A stretch of DNA of 38,647 nucleotides from Acidobacteriota bacterium. GTDB taxonomy: Bacteria; Actinomycetota; Thermoleophilia; Gaiellales; Gaiellaceae. Of the stretch, positions 23,737-31,547 are shown piece by piece. The notes beneath the pieces are model-generated. The model was not told the origin of the DNA, did not search any database, and saw nothing but the letters and a program-made list of their open reading frames with translations. The first letter of the stretch is position 1, and the number at the start of each line of letters is the position of its first letter. A program made the position numbers and the translations under genes. The stretch spans positions 1 through 38,647 of the forward strand of contig JAGWRZ010000137.1 in the NCBI GenBank assembly GCA_028876365.1, in the 5' to 3' direction.

Positions 23737-24448
23737 GCTTCGCCGCCCAGGCGCGGCCGGTGAGCGTGAACGGGCCGTCGGGCTCGCCGAGCTGACGGAA
23801 GAGCTCGGCGCGGGCGACCGCGCGCTGCTCGTCGTCGAGCGACGACACCCACACGCCTGCGGGGCCGGCTCCGCCGGCGACCGCGTTCCAGAAATCCTCG
23901 AAGTCGCCGTAGTCCTCGTCGACCTCGAGCAGGTCGATCGCCGCCCCCTCGCCGAGCAGCTGCCCGATCTCCGCACGCGTGCGATACATGGCGTCCTCGC
24001 CGGGATCGTCGCCGAGCGCCTCGCGCGTCCGCTTGATCGCGGAGAGCATCTCCATCCCCTCGATGTCCCACATGCAGACGGCGACCGACCGGGCGACCCG
24101 GAGCATCTCGCGGACACCCGCCGGCGCGTCGCGCATGAACGAGACGACGAGCTGGGCGAGCGCGACGTCGAACGAGTCGTCTCGCCATGGGAGCTCCTCG
24201 GCCGCGCCCTCCCGCACGTCGACGGCGGGGAAGCGCCGCCGCAGCGCGGCGACGAACTGTGGTGACGGCTCGATCGCCGCCGACGCGACGTCGCGCCGCA
24301 CGAGCTCGGCGGTGAGCGCGCCCGTCCCGGCTCCGACATCGAGCACGCGCATGTCGCGCTCGATTCCCGCGAAGTCGGCGAAAACGGGGGCGAGCTTCCG
24401 GGAGAAGCGTCCCATGAAGCGGTCGTATGCCTCGTCAGACGTCCACAT
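23723..24448 (-). CDS. class I SAM-dependent methyltransferase
   Basis: 241 residues. SAM-binding motif I VLDVGAGTGALTAEL (35-49), motif II Glu in AAIEPSPQFV, and motif IV-like DDSFDVALAQLVVSFM. It resembles UbiE/methyltransferase-11 proteins; the substrate is unknown. ATG 24448 lies 14 bases inside the end of mobA, making it the third gene of an fdhD-mobA-methyltransferase operon. Its role in molybdoenzyme biology, if any, is not evident. Confidence 0.85.
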   Translation of the reverse strand: MWTSDEAYDRFMGRFSRKLAPVFADFAGIERDMRVLDVGAGTGALTAELVRRDVASAAIEPSPQFVAALRRRFPAVDVREGAAEELPWRDDSFDVALAQLVVSFMRDAPAGVREMLRVARSVAVCMWDIEGMEMLSAIKRTREALGDDPGEDAMYRTRAEIGQLLGEGAAIDLLEVDEDYGDFEDFWNAVAGGAGPAGVWVSSLDDEQRAVARAELFRQLGEPDGPFTLTGRAWAAKLTRA

Positions 24449-24932
24449 CGGTCGCAGTATTCACGTTGCGGAGGAGGCTGTCGTCGAGATGCAGCACGGT
24501 GACGTCGAGACCGTCGATCGCGCGGCGGATCGAGAGCTCGCCCGACGTGAGCGCCGGGAGCGCGGTCTTGCGATACGCGCCGGGCAGCGGCCCCGTCTGC
24601 GGGATGGCCGCGTCACGGCACGCGTCCGCGAGCGCGCGCAGCGCGTCGGCGGTCATGTTCGGCATGTCGACCGGAAGGACGACGCACACGGCGGTGTCCG
24701 CCGCGCGCAGGCCGGCGACGAGCCCGTGGATGGCGGCGCGCTCGGCGACCCCGTCCGCGAGCACGGGGAAGGGCAGCTTCTCGTCGCCCTTGCCGACCGC
24801 GATGCGCGCGTCGCACGCCTCGCCGAGAACGCGCCACGCCCGTTCGGCGAGCGTCTCGTCGCCGATGCGCGCGAGCGCCTTCGGCGACCCGAAGCGCGTG
24901 CTCGCCCCGCCGACGAGCAGCAGACCCGTCAA
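24435..24932 (-). CDS. mobA: molybdenum cofactor guanylyltransferase-like protein
   Basis: 165 residues. The nucleotidyltransferase loop LLLVGGASTRFGSPKAL (4-20) and LPVDMPNM (86-93) are MobA marks. It attaches GMP to molybdopterin to form the cofactor used by formate dehydrogenase and other DMSO-reductase-family enzymes. It is slightly short and divergent for MobA, so a related nucleotidyltransferase cannot be ruled out. TTG 24932 gives the MTGLLLVGG-like family start and overlaps the fdhD stop (TTGA); GTG 24944 is the alternative. Confidence 0.8.
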   Translation of the reverse strand: MTGLLLVGGASTRFGSPKALARIGDETLAERAWRVLGEACDARIAVGKGDEKLPFPVLADGVAERAAIHGLVAGLRAADTAVCVVLPVDMPNMTADALRALADACRDAAIPQTGPLPGAYRKTALPALTSGELSIRRAIDGLDVTVLHLDDSLLRNVNTATDVDV

Positions 24933-25705
24933 CCGATCCGCCACGTCTCGGTGTAGGCGTTGACCGATCCGCCGCGGACGAAGCCGCAGAGCGTGATGCC
25001 GCGGTCGGCGGCGAGATCGACGGCGAGGCTCGACGGGGCGCCGACGGCGACGAGAACCGGGCAGCCGGCCACCGCCGCCTTCTGCACGAGCTCGAACGAC
25101 AGCCGGCCGCTCACGCACACGATGGAGCCGGACAGCGGGAGCCTGCCCTCGAGGAACGCCCAGCCGACGACCTTGTCCAGCGCGTTGTGGCGACCGACGT
25201 CCTCGCGCACGCACAGGAGCGTCCCGTCCGCATCGAAGAGCCCGCTCGCATGCAGCCCGCCGGTCGCCGCGAATGCCGCCTGGCCCTCGCGCAGCCGGTC
25301 CGGAAGGGATGCGATCGTCGCGAGCGGCACGCGCAGGTCGGCCACGACCCGCGCCGCCTCGACCGCGACCGCTTCGAGTGCGCCCTTGCCGCACACCCCG
25401 CACGACGACGACGTGTAGAAGCTGCGCCGCAGCCGATCGAGGTCGAAGCCGTCCGCGACGACCTCGATCGTGTTCGCGGCGAGGTCGTCGGTCATCTCCG
25501 CGCGCTCGGGCCGCAGCCCCTCGGAGAGGCAGAAGCCGAGCGCGAGCTCCTCGTCGTTTCCCGGCGTCCGCATCGTCACCGCGACCGGAGAGCCGCCGAT
25601 GCGGATCTCGAGCGGCTCCTCGACGGCGACGTGGTCGCGCTCGCGCACGCCGGCCGGCAGGCGCACGACATCGACCTCGGCCGCCGAGTACGGCGGAGCG
25701 TCCAC
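24929..25705 (-). CDS. fdhD: formate dehydrogenase accessory sulfurtransferase
   Basis: 258 residues. It sulfurates the molybdenum cofactor for formate dehydrogenase. Motifs: Cys102/Cys105 in SSSCGVCGKGALE (catalytic loop), VEEPLEIRIGG, TPGNDEELALGFCLSEGL, CVREDVGRHNALDKVVGWA and SGRLSFELVQKA. GTG 25705 fits, with TAGAGT eight bases upstream. The promoter is back to back with that of purD. With selA, selB, selC, mobA and moaX in the window, a molybdenum formate dehydrogenase, possibly a selenoprotein, is expected elsewhere in the genome. Confidence 0.95.
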   Translation of the reverse strand: MDAPPYSAAEVDVVRLPAGVRERDHVAVEEPLEIRIGGSPVAVTMRTPGNDEELALGFCLSEGLRPERAEMTDDLAANTIEVVADGFDLDRLRRSFYTSSSCGVCGKGALEAVAVEAARVVADLRVPLATIASLPDRLREGQAAFAATGGLHASGLFDADGTLLCVREDVGRHNALDKVVGWAFLEGRLPLSGSIVCVSGRLSFELVQKAAVAGCPVLVAVGAPSSLAVDLAADRGITLCGFVRGGSVNAYTETWRIG

Positions 25706-25713
25706 GTCCGGGG

Positions 25714-25719
25714 ACTCTA
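25714..25719 (-). promoter_or_regulatory. -10 element of fdhD
   Basis: TAGAGT on the minus strand, 8-base spacer, GTG 25705. Two bases separate it from the purD -10 box on the other strand. Confidence 0.45.
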
Positions 25720-25721
25720 CG

Positions 25722-25727
25722 TAGGAT
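25722..25727 (+). promoter_or_regulatory. -10 element of purD
   Basis: TAGGAT, 6-base spacer, GTG 25734. The 28-base fdhD-purD gap holds both promoters. Confidence 0.45.
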
Positions 25728-25733
25728 CGCGCC

Positions 25734-26924
25734 GTGAAGGTGCTCGTCGTCGGGTCTGGCGGTCGCGAGCACGCGCTCGTCTGGTCGCTTGCGCGCACGG
25801 ACGCCGTCGAGCTGCACGCTGCGCCGGGCAACCCGGGCATCGCCGCCCTCGCGAGCTGCCATCCCGCGCGCGCGGAGGATCCCGCCGCGATCGTCCCGCT
25901 CGCCGCCGAGCTCGGCGTCGACCTCGTCGTCGTCGGCCCGGAGGCCCCCCTCGTCGTCGGCCTCGCCGACGCGCTCCGGCGGCGCGGCATCGCCGTCTTC
26001 GGGCCGAGCGCGGAGGCCGCCCGCATCGAGGGCTCGAAGGCGTTCGCGAAGGAGGTGATGGCTGCGGCCGGCGTCCCGACGGCCGGCACGCTCGCGGTCG
26101 CGCGCCCGCCCTGCGTCGTCAAGGCGGACGGGCTCGCGGCCGGCAAGGGCGTCTGGGTGTGCCGCGACGAGGCCTCACTCGATGCCGCGCTGCGTGCGGC
26201 GCAGGCGCTCGGACAGCCGTTCCACGTCGAGGAGCTGCTCGAGGGGCCCGAGCTGTCCGTCTTCGCGATCGCCGACGCCGGGGAGGCGGTCGTCCTCCCC
26301 GCCTCGCGCGACTACAAGCGCATCGGCGACGGCGACATCGGGCCGAACACGGGCGGCATGGGATCGTTCAGCCCGGTCGCCGACGCGCCGCCCGTCGACG
26401 AGATCGTCGAGACCGTCCACCGGCCGGTCCTGCGCGAGCTCATGCGGCGCGGAACGCCGTTCACCGGCTGCCTGTACGCCGGGCTCATGCTCACCGAGCG
26501 CGGCCCGCGGGTGATCGAGTTCAACTGCCGCTTCGGCGACCCGGAGACGCAGTCGCTCCTGCCTCGGCTCGAGGGGAGCGTGCTCGAGCTCCTCGCCGCG
26601 GCCGCGGCCGGCGAGCTTTCCGGCGTCGCTCCTCCGGCGTGCGGCGGCGCCGCGGTCACGGTCGTCGCCGCGTCGCGCGACTATCCCGACCGGGGCGAGT
26701 CGGGGACGACCATCGCGGGCCTCGACGAGGCGGCGGCGACCGGCGCGCTCGTCTTCCACGCGGGCACCGCGCTCCAGGACGGCCGCGTCGTCACGAACGG
26801 CGGCCGCATCATCGACGTCGTCGGGACGGGCGAGACGGTGGAGGCTGCGCGTACTGCGGCGTACGCGGGCCTCGCATGCGTAGATTTCGCGGGGATGCGT
26901 TACCGGAGCGACATCGGTGGCTGA
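25734..26924 (+). CDS. purD: phosphoribosylamine-glycine ligase (GAR synthetase)
   Basis: 396 residues, a little short of the usual ~420. ATP-grasp enzyme of purine step 2. Motifs: MKVLVVGSGGREHAL, VGPEAPLVVGLAD, FGPSAEAARIEGSKAFAKEVM, PCVVKADGLAAGKGVWV, ASRDYKRIGDGDIGPNTGGMGSF and VIEFNCRFGDPETQ, all intact. GTG 25734 is the exact family start. The last 8 bases overlap purE. Confidence 0.97.
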   Translation: MKVLVVGSGGREHALVWSLARTDAVELHAAPGNPGIAALASCHPARAEDPAAIVPLAAELGVDLVVVGPEAPLVVGLADALRRRGIAVFGPSAEAARIEGSKAFAKEVMAAAGVPTAGTLAVARPPCVVKADGLAAGKGVWVCRDEASLDAALRAAQALGQPFHVEELLEGPELSVFAIADAGEAVVLPASRDYKRIGDGDIGPNTGGMGSFSPVADAPPVDEIVETVHRPVLRELMRRGTPFTGCLYAGLMLTERGPRVIEFNCRFGDPETQSLLPRLEGSVLELLAAAAAGELSGVAPPACGGAAVTVVAASRDYPDRGESGTTIAGLDEAAATGALVFHAGTALQDGRVVTNGGRIIDVVGTGETVEAARTAAYAGLACVDFAGMRYRSDIGG

Positions 26925-27324
26925 GGTCGGGATCCTCGTCGGGTCGGAGTCCGACCGCGAGCGCATGCAGCCCGCGCTCGACGTGCTCGAGGAGCGCGGC
27001 GTCGCCTACGAGTTCGACGTCCGATCGGCCCACCGTACGCCGGACGCCGTCGCCGAGTACGCGCGCACGGCGCGCGAGCGGGGAATCCGCGTGCTCATCT
27101 GCGGCGCAGGACTGTCGGCTGCGCTCCCCGGCGTCGTCGCCGCGCATACCGATCTCCCCGTGATCGGCGTGCCCTTCCGCTCGAGCCTCAGCGTTCTCGA
27201 CGGCCTCGATGCGCTGCTCGCGATCGCCCAGATGCCGCCGGGCGTGCCGGTCGCCGCGGTGGGCGTCGACAACGCGCGCAACGCCGCGGCGCTCGCGCTG
27301 CGGATCCTCAACCGAACGACATGA
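26917..27324 (+). CDS. purE: N5-carboxyaminoimidazole ribonucleotide mutase family protein
   Basis: 135 residues. GSESDRERM, RSAHRTPD and VPVAAVGVDNARNAAALAL are PurE marks, and QMPPGVPVA is typical. The usual GAGGAAHLPGM loop of class I enzymes reads GAGLSAALPGV, so its His is replaced by Ala. It is also shorter than the common ~160 residues. purK, which supplies the N5-CAIR substrate, is not in the window. It could therefore be a variant mutase or use CO2 directly; this cannot be settled from sequence. GTG 26917 overlaps purD. It is convergent with the next gene by 17 bases. Confidence 0.9.
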   Translation: MAEVGILVGSESDRERMQPALDVLEERGVAYEFDVRSAHRTPDAVAEYARTARERGIRVLICGAGLSAALPGVVAAHTDLPVIGVPFRSSLSVLDGLDALLAIAQMPPGVPVAAVGVDNARNAAALALRILNRTT

Positions 27325-28408
27325 TGTTCGTGTACGCGGCCGGCACGCTCGCGGGAGCCGTGCCGTGCCCCTGCACCGCGAGCTGGCGGACGAGCATCCG
27401 ATGCGCATCCGTCGGCTTGACGCCGTGGTTGGCCGAGGTGCGCTCGGTCATCACGCCCGCGAACTTGACGGGACGGTGGTAGCGCTTCTTCGCGACCTGC
27501 GCGAGCGCCGCCCATTCCTGCGCCATCGTCTGGTTGTAGATCTCCGGGATCGCACGGGCGTAGCGCATGCCGCCCGTGACATAGAACGCCTGGTGCGCGT
27601 TCCAGACGCCACTGACGATCCCGCCGTCGAGCGAGCCGTAGTTGTAGAGCGCGTATCCGACCCGCGAGTCCGCGTAGCCCCGGTAGAAGTCGCGTGTCCG
27701 CCAGAAGCTCGGGTCCCACGCCGGCTCGACGTCGTCCGCCGCCGCGGCGGTGACGTGGGCGGCGAAGTTCGCGGCGCGAAGGCTGCGCTGGAGGTTCATC
27801 ACCTCGCTCGCCCACCTGCGGCCGGCCTGATAGACGCTCGGGACGCTCGGGTGGTAGTTGCTCGTCCCACGCGCGAGCTCGATGCGGTCGCGCGAGCCTT
27901 TCGGCAGGCAGCGGACGTAACCGGTGGCGTACGCACCCATCGCGTGCGTGATGTCGCGGTTCCCGGCGAACGCGCCGGAGAAGAGGATCGTCCCGTAGGT
28001 GCGGCCGTCGTACGAGGGCTTGCCGAAGTCGAGGATGACGACGCCGGTCGCGCCGCGCTGCGCCGCGTTGCATCCCTGCCGGCGGAGAACGCCGGGGCTC
28101 GTCGAGCTCTCGTACAGGGAGATGGTCGCCTTCGACGCCGTCGTCGGCTTCGGATCGTGCTTGCGCCGGACCGCGCGCTCCTGCAGCCTGGCGTCCTTCA
28201 CGACCTTCTCCGCCGCTCGCGGGAGCGGGGCGAGACCGGTGAGGAGGGACACGGGCCGTGCACCGGCCCCGGACGGCGGAGTCGGGACGGGCTCGGGCGC
28301 GCCCGTGAGGATGACCGTGGCGAGCGAGCCGAACGCGAAGCTCGCGGCGCACGCGAGGACGGCAGGGCCTCGCTTGAAAAGTAGGTTCCTACAGGTTTCA
28401 ATGGACAT
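27308..28408 (-). CDS. secreted or membrane-anchored protein of unknown function
   Basis: 366 residues. N-terminal hydrophobic segment ~14-35 (AVLACAASFAFGSLATVIL), then a Pro/Ala-rich linker, then a large extracytoplasmic domain with GVVILDFGKPSYDGRTYGT, GNRDITHAMGAYATGYV, SNYHPSVPSVYQAGRRW, WRTRDFYRGYADSRVGYALYNYGSLDGG split across residues ~235-260, and FAGVMTERTS. The Asp- and Glu-bearing strand ends recall a TIM-barrel glycosidase-like fold, which is a guess; I do not recognise the family. ATG 28408 is supported by TAGGTT nine bases upstream. The first codons contain a strong inverted repeat. Confidence 0.7.
   Translation of the reverse strand: MSIETCRNLLFKRGPAVLACAASFAFGSLATVILTGAPEPVPTPPSGAGARPVSLLTGLAPLPRAAEKVVKDARLQERAVRRKHDPKPTTASKATISLYESSTSPGVLRRQGCNAAQRGATGVVILDFGKPSYDGRTYGTILFSGAFAGNRDITHAMGAYATGYVRCLPKGSRDRIELARGTSNYHPSVPSVYQAGRRWASEVMNLQRSLRAANFAAHVTAAAADDVEPAWDPSFWRTRDFYRGYADSRVGYALYNYGSLDGGIVSGVWNAHQAFYVTGGMRYARAIPEIYNQTMAQEWAALAQVAKKRYHRPVKFAGVMTERTSANHGVKPTDAHRMLVRQLAVQGHGTAPASVPAAYTNIMSFG
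28374..28401. repeat. AT-richer inverted repeat in the first codons of the 28408 gene
   Basis: Outer arms TTGAAA/TTTCAA and inner arms GTAGG/CCTAC are arranged as a nested palindrome with a TT centre. It could be an operator or an mRNA hairpin over codons 3-12. It contrasts with the GC-rich surroundings. Confidence 0.45.
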
Positions 28409-28417
28409 ATGCCGGTC

Positions 28418-28423
28418 AACCTA
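28418..28423 (-). promoter_or_regulatory. -10 element of the 28408 gene
   Basis: TAGGTT on the minus strand, nine bases before ATG 28408. It implies a leader of about two bases. Confidence 0.35.
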
Positions 28424-28476
28424 CCGAGGCCTTCGGCTGACCGCCCTCCCCCGACCGAGGGATCGGACGCGCCCTC

Positions 28477-28482
28477 TAGACT
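28477..28482 (+). promoter_or_regulatory. -10 element of purB
   Basis: TAGACT, 7-base spacer, GTG 28490. The same hexamer at the same distance precedes the inferred purL start at 37767. Confidence 0.5.
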
Positions 28483-28489
28483 GGGTGCG

Positions 28490-29785
28490 GTGATCGCCCG
28501 CTACTCCCGCCCGGCCATGGCCGCGATCTGGTCGGAGGAGGGCAAGCTGGCGACCTGGCTGGCGGTCGAGCTCGCGGCCACGGCCGCCTGGGCCGAGCTC
28601 GGGGTCGTGCCGCCGGAGGCGGCGGAGCTGATCGCCGGGGCCGCGCCGCCACCGGTCGAGCGGGTGGCCGAGCTCGAGGCCGTCCTCCACCACGACACGG
28701 CCGCCTTCGTCGACGCCGTCTCGGAGACGCTCGGCGCCGAGGGCCGGTGGTTCCACTACGGCCTGACCTCCTCGGATGTCGTCGACACGGCGCTCGCCGT
28801 CCAGATCCGGGCGGCCGGACGGCTGATCCTTGAGGGGATCGAGCGCGCCCACGCGGCCGTCGTCGCGCGCGCCGAGGAGCACCGCCTGACGCTTCAGATG
28901 GGCCGGACGCACGGCGTCCACGCCGAGCCGACGACGTTCGGCCTCAAGCTCGCCGGCTGGGCGTTCGAGCTCGACCGCGGCCGCGGCCGCGTCGCCCGCG
29001 CGCTCGAGGGCATGCGCGTCGGCAAGCTCAGCGGCGCAGTCGGGACGTACGCGGCGACCGACCCCGAGCTCGAGCGAATCGCGTGCGAGCGCCTCGGCCT
29101 CGAGCCGGCGCCGACGTCCACGCAGATCCTCCAGCGCGACCGGCACGCGGAGCTCCTGTGCGCGCTCGCCGTCGTCGCCTCGTCGCTCGACACGTTCGCG
29201 CTCGAGATCCGGCACCTCGCGCGCACCGAGGTGGCGGAGGTCCAGGAGCCGTTCGGGAAGGGCCAAAAAGGATCATCGGCAATGCCGCACAAGCGCAACC
29301 CCGTCGTGGCGGAGCGCATCTGCGGCCTCGCGCGCGTCGTCCGCGGGACCGCGCTCGTCGGGCTCGAGAACGTGGCGCTCTGGCACGAGCGGGACATCTC
29401 CCACTCGTCGGCCGAGCGGGTCGTCGTTCCCGACGCCTTTCTCGCGCTCGACTACATGCTCGACCGCTTCGCGTGGCTCGTCGAGGGGCTCGTCGTGCGC
29501 CCGGAGCGGATGCGCCGCAACCTCGAGGCGAGCCATTACCTCTTCTTCAGCCAGCGCGTCCTGCTCGCGCTCGTCGAGTCGGGCCTCGCGCGAGACGACG
29601 CGTACCGGCTCGTCCAGCGCAATGCGATGCGCGCGTGGGACGAGGAGCTCGACTTCCGCGAGCTCGCGCGCGCCGACCAGGAGATCGCATCGCGCGTCGA
29701 GCTCGACGCCGTCTTCGACCTCGACGCATACACCAAGCACGTCGACACCGTGTTCAACCGCCTGAAGGAGCCAGCCAATGTCTGA
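28490..29785 (+). CDS. purB: adenylosuccinate lyase
   Basis: 431 residues. It catalyses the SAICAR to AICAR and adenylosuccinate to AMP cleavages. Motifs: TSSDVVDTALA (93-103), RTHGVHAEPTTFG (139-151, His141), and the fumarase/aspartase signature KGSSAMPHKRNP (260-271). GTG 28490 begins VIARYSRPAMAAIWSEE, the exact family start; the ATG at 28409 only adds unrelated Pro-rich residues. The 3' end overlaps purC by 8 bases. Confidence 0.97.
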   Translation: MIARYSRPAMAAIWSEEGKLATWLAVELAATAAWAELGVVPPEAAELIAGAAPPPVERVAELEAVLHHDTAAFVDAVSETLGAEGRWFHYGLTSSDVVDTALAVQIRAAGRLILEGIERAHAAVVARAEEHRLTLQMGRTHGVHAEPTTFGLKLAGWAFELDRGRGRVARALEGMRVGKLSGAVGTYAATDPELERIACERLGLEPAPTSTQILQRDRHAELLCALAVVASSLDTFALEIRHLARTEVAEVQEPFGKGQKGSSAMPHKRNPVVAERICGLARVVRGTALVGLENVALWHERDISHSSAERVVVPDAFLALDYMLDRFAWLVEGLVVRPERMRRNLEASHYLFFSQRVLLALVESGLARDDAYRLVQRNAMRAWDEELDFRELARADQEIASRVELDAVFDLDAYTKHVDTVFNRLKEPANV

Positions 29786-30638
29786 AGCCGTCCACGTCGG
29801 CTCGGGGAAGGTCCGCGAGCTCTACGCCCTCGACGACGATCGCCTGCTGCTCGTCGCCAGCGACCGCATCTCGACCTTCGACGTCGTCCTGCCGACCGAG
29901 ATCCCCGACAAGGGCCGCGTGCTGACGGGCCTCTCCGGCTTCTGGTTCACGCTGCTGAAGGCGATCGTTCCGAACCACATGCTCGCCATCCGCGCGGACG
30001 GGCGCTCGATGGAATGCCGGAAGCTGAACATGCTCCCGATCGAGTGCGTCGTGCGCGGCTACCTCGCCGGCTCCGGCTGGAAGGACTACAAGGCGACGGG
30101 CGCGACGTCCGGCCACGCGCTTCCCGAGGGCCTGAGCGAGTCCGACCGGCTGCCCGCCCCGATCTTCACGCCGGCGACGAAGGCGCAGACCGGGCACGAC
30201 GAGAACATCTCCCGCGACCAGGCGGCCGACCTCGTCGGGCACGCACGGCTGCGCGAGGTGGAGGAGGTCGCGATCGAGCTCTACCGGGTCGCGGCCGAGC
30301 ACGCGTGGGGCGCCGGAATCATCATCGCCGACACGAAGTTCGAGTTCGGGGTCGACGAGCACGGCCGCCTCGTCCTCGGGGACGAGGCGTTGACCCCGGA
30401 CTCGTCGCGCTTCTGGCCCGGAGAGTCGTACGCTCCGGGACGCGCGCAGGACAGCTTCGACAAGCAGTTCGTTCGCGACTTCTGCGAGACGACCGGCTGG
30501 GACAAGACGTACCCGGGCCCCGAGCTCCCCGCGGAGGTCGTTCAGGGCACGCGCGCGAAGTACGTCGAGGCGTTCGAGCGGCTGACGACGATCCCCTTCG
30601 ACGCGTATCTCGAGAGCCCGTCGGTCGTGCTCGGGTGA
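29778..30638 (+). CDS. purC: SAICAR synthetase
   Basis: 286 residues. It joins CAIR and aspartate with ATP. Motifs: GSGKVRELYALDDDRLLLVA (8-27), SDRISTFDVVLPTEIPDKG, VVRGYLAGSGWKDY (91-104), and ADTKFEFGVDEHG. ATG 29778 lies in the end of purB. The stop overlaps the purS start (GTGA). It is the long form of ~290 residues, similar to fungal and some actinobacterial enzymes. Confidence 0.97.
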   Translation: MSEAVHVGSGKVRELYALDDDRLLLVASDRISTFDVVLPTEIPDKGRVLTGLSGFWFTLLKAIVPNHMLAIRADGRSMECRKLNMLPIECVVRGYLAGSGWKDYKATGATSGHALPEGLSESDRLPAPIFTPATKAQTGHDENISRDQAADLVGHARLREVEEVAIELYRVAAEHAWGAGIIIADTKFEFGVDEHGRLVLGDEALTPDSSRFWPGESYAPGRAQDSFDKQFVRDFCETTGWDKTYPGPELPAEVVQGTRAKYVEAFERLTTIPFDAYLESPSVVLG

Positions 30639-30874
30639 AGGCCACCGTCCTCGTTCGGCCGAAGGCGGGCATCCTCGATCCGCAGGGCGATGCAGTCGAG
30701 CGCGCGCTCGGCCATCTCGGCTTCGCCGTCTCGGACGCGCGCGTGGGCAAGGTCGTCGACCTCGAGGTGAATGCAGAAGACGAAGCAGCGGCCCGCGCGC
30801 AGGTCGAGAAGATGTGCGAGCAGCTTCTCGCGAACCCGCTGATCGAGTCGTACGAGATCGAGCTCGGTGGCTAG
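30635..30874 (+). CDS. purS: phosphoribosylformylglycinamidine synthase subunit PurS
   Basis: 79 residues. The typical PurS pattern is present: VLVRPKAGILDPQGDAVERAL, VGKVVDLEV and NPLIESYEIEL. It bridges PurQ and PurL in the FGAM synthase complex. GTG 30635 overlaps the purC stop, and its end overlaps the purQ start by 8 bases. Confidence 0.95.
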   Translation: MKATVLVRPKAGILDPQGDAVERALGHLGFAVSDARVGKVVDLEVNAEDEAAARAQVEKMCEQLLANPLIESYEIELGG

Positions 30875-31547
30875 TCCTCAGCCGCGCATCGGCGTCGTCA
30901 CGTATCCCGGGTCGCAGGACGACCGCGACGCGCTCTGGGCGCTCGCCGCGCTCGACGCGGAGGCGGTGCCCGTCTGGCACGAGGAGGCCGAGCTGCCCGC
31001 GCTCGACGCCGTCGTCTTGCCGGGGGGCTTCTCGTACGGCGACTATCTCCGCTGCGGCGCGATCGCGCGCTTCTCGCCGGCGACGGCCGCGGTTCGCGCG
31101 TTCGCAGAACGCGGCGGCCTCGTCCTCGGGATCTGCAACGGCTTCCAGATCCTGTGCGAGGCGGGCCTGCTGCCGGGCTCGCTCCTCCGCAACGCCTCGC
31201 TTCGCTTCGTCTGCAGGGACGTACGGCTCCGTGTCGAGCGCGCCGACACGCCGTTCACCTCACGGTGCGAGCAGGGCCAGACCGTCGTCATCCCGGTGAA
31301 GCACGGCGACGGCCGCTACGTGCCGCCGCCCGACCTCGATCCCGCGCAGGTCGTGCTCCGCTACCGCGACAACCCGAACGGGTCGGTCGAGGACATCGCC
31401 GGCGTCTGCAACGAGGCCGGGAACGTCTTCGGGCTCATGCCGCACCCCGAGCACGCCGTCGACCCCTTGCTGGGGTCGGCGGACGGTGCTCTGCTTCTGG
31501 CCTCGCTCGTCGAGGCCGCGCGCGATCGCGCTCTCGCGGCGGCCTAG
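30867..31547 (+). CDS. purQ: FGAM synthase glutaminase subunit PurQ
   Basis: 226 residues. Class I glutamine amidotransferase with Cys90 (GICNGFQIL), His193 and Glu195 (PHPEH), and the oxyanion region LPGGFSYGDYLR. It supplies ammonia to PurL. GTG 30867 overlaps purS. purL does not follow directly as in most small-subunit systems; it resumes 6.2 kb downstream. The stop codon overlaps a convergent gene stop (31544-31546). Confidence 0.97.
   Translation: MASPQPRIGVVTYPGSQDDRDALWALAALDAEAVPVWHEEAELPALDAVVLPGGFSYGDYLRCGAIARFSPATAAVRAFAERGGLVLGICNGFQILCEAGLLPGSLLRNASLRFVCRDVRLRVERADTPFTSRCEQGQTVVIPVKHGDGRYVPPPDLDPAQVVLRYRDNPNGSVEDIAGVCNEAGNVFGLMPHPEHAVDPLLGSADGALLLASLVEAARDRALAAA

Noticed and set aside
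28409-28489. ATG 28409 as the purB start
   Set aside because: It adds a Pro-rich, non-family extension; GTG 28490 gives the exact PurB N-terminus and has a correctly spaced -10 box.
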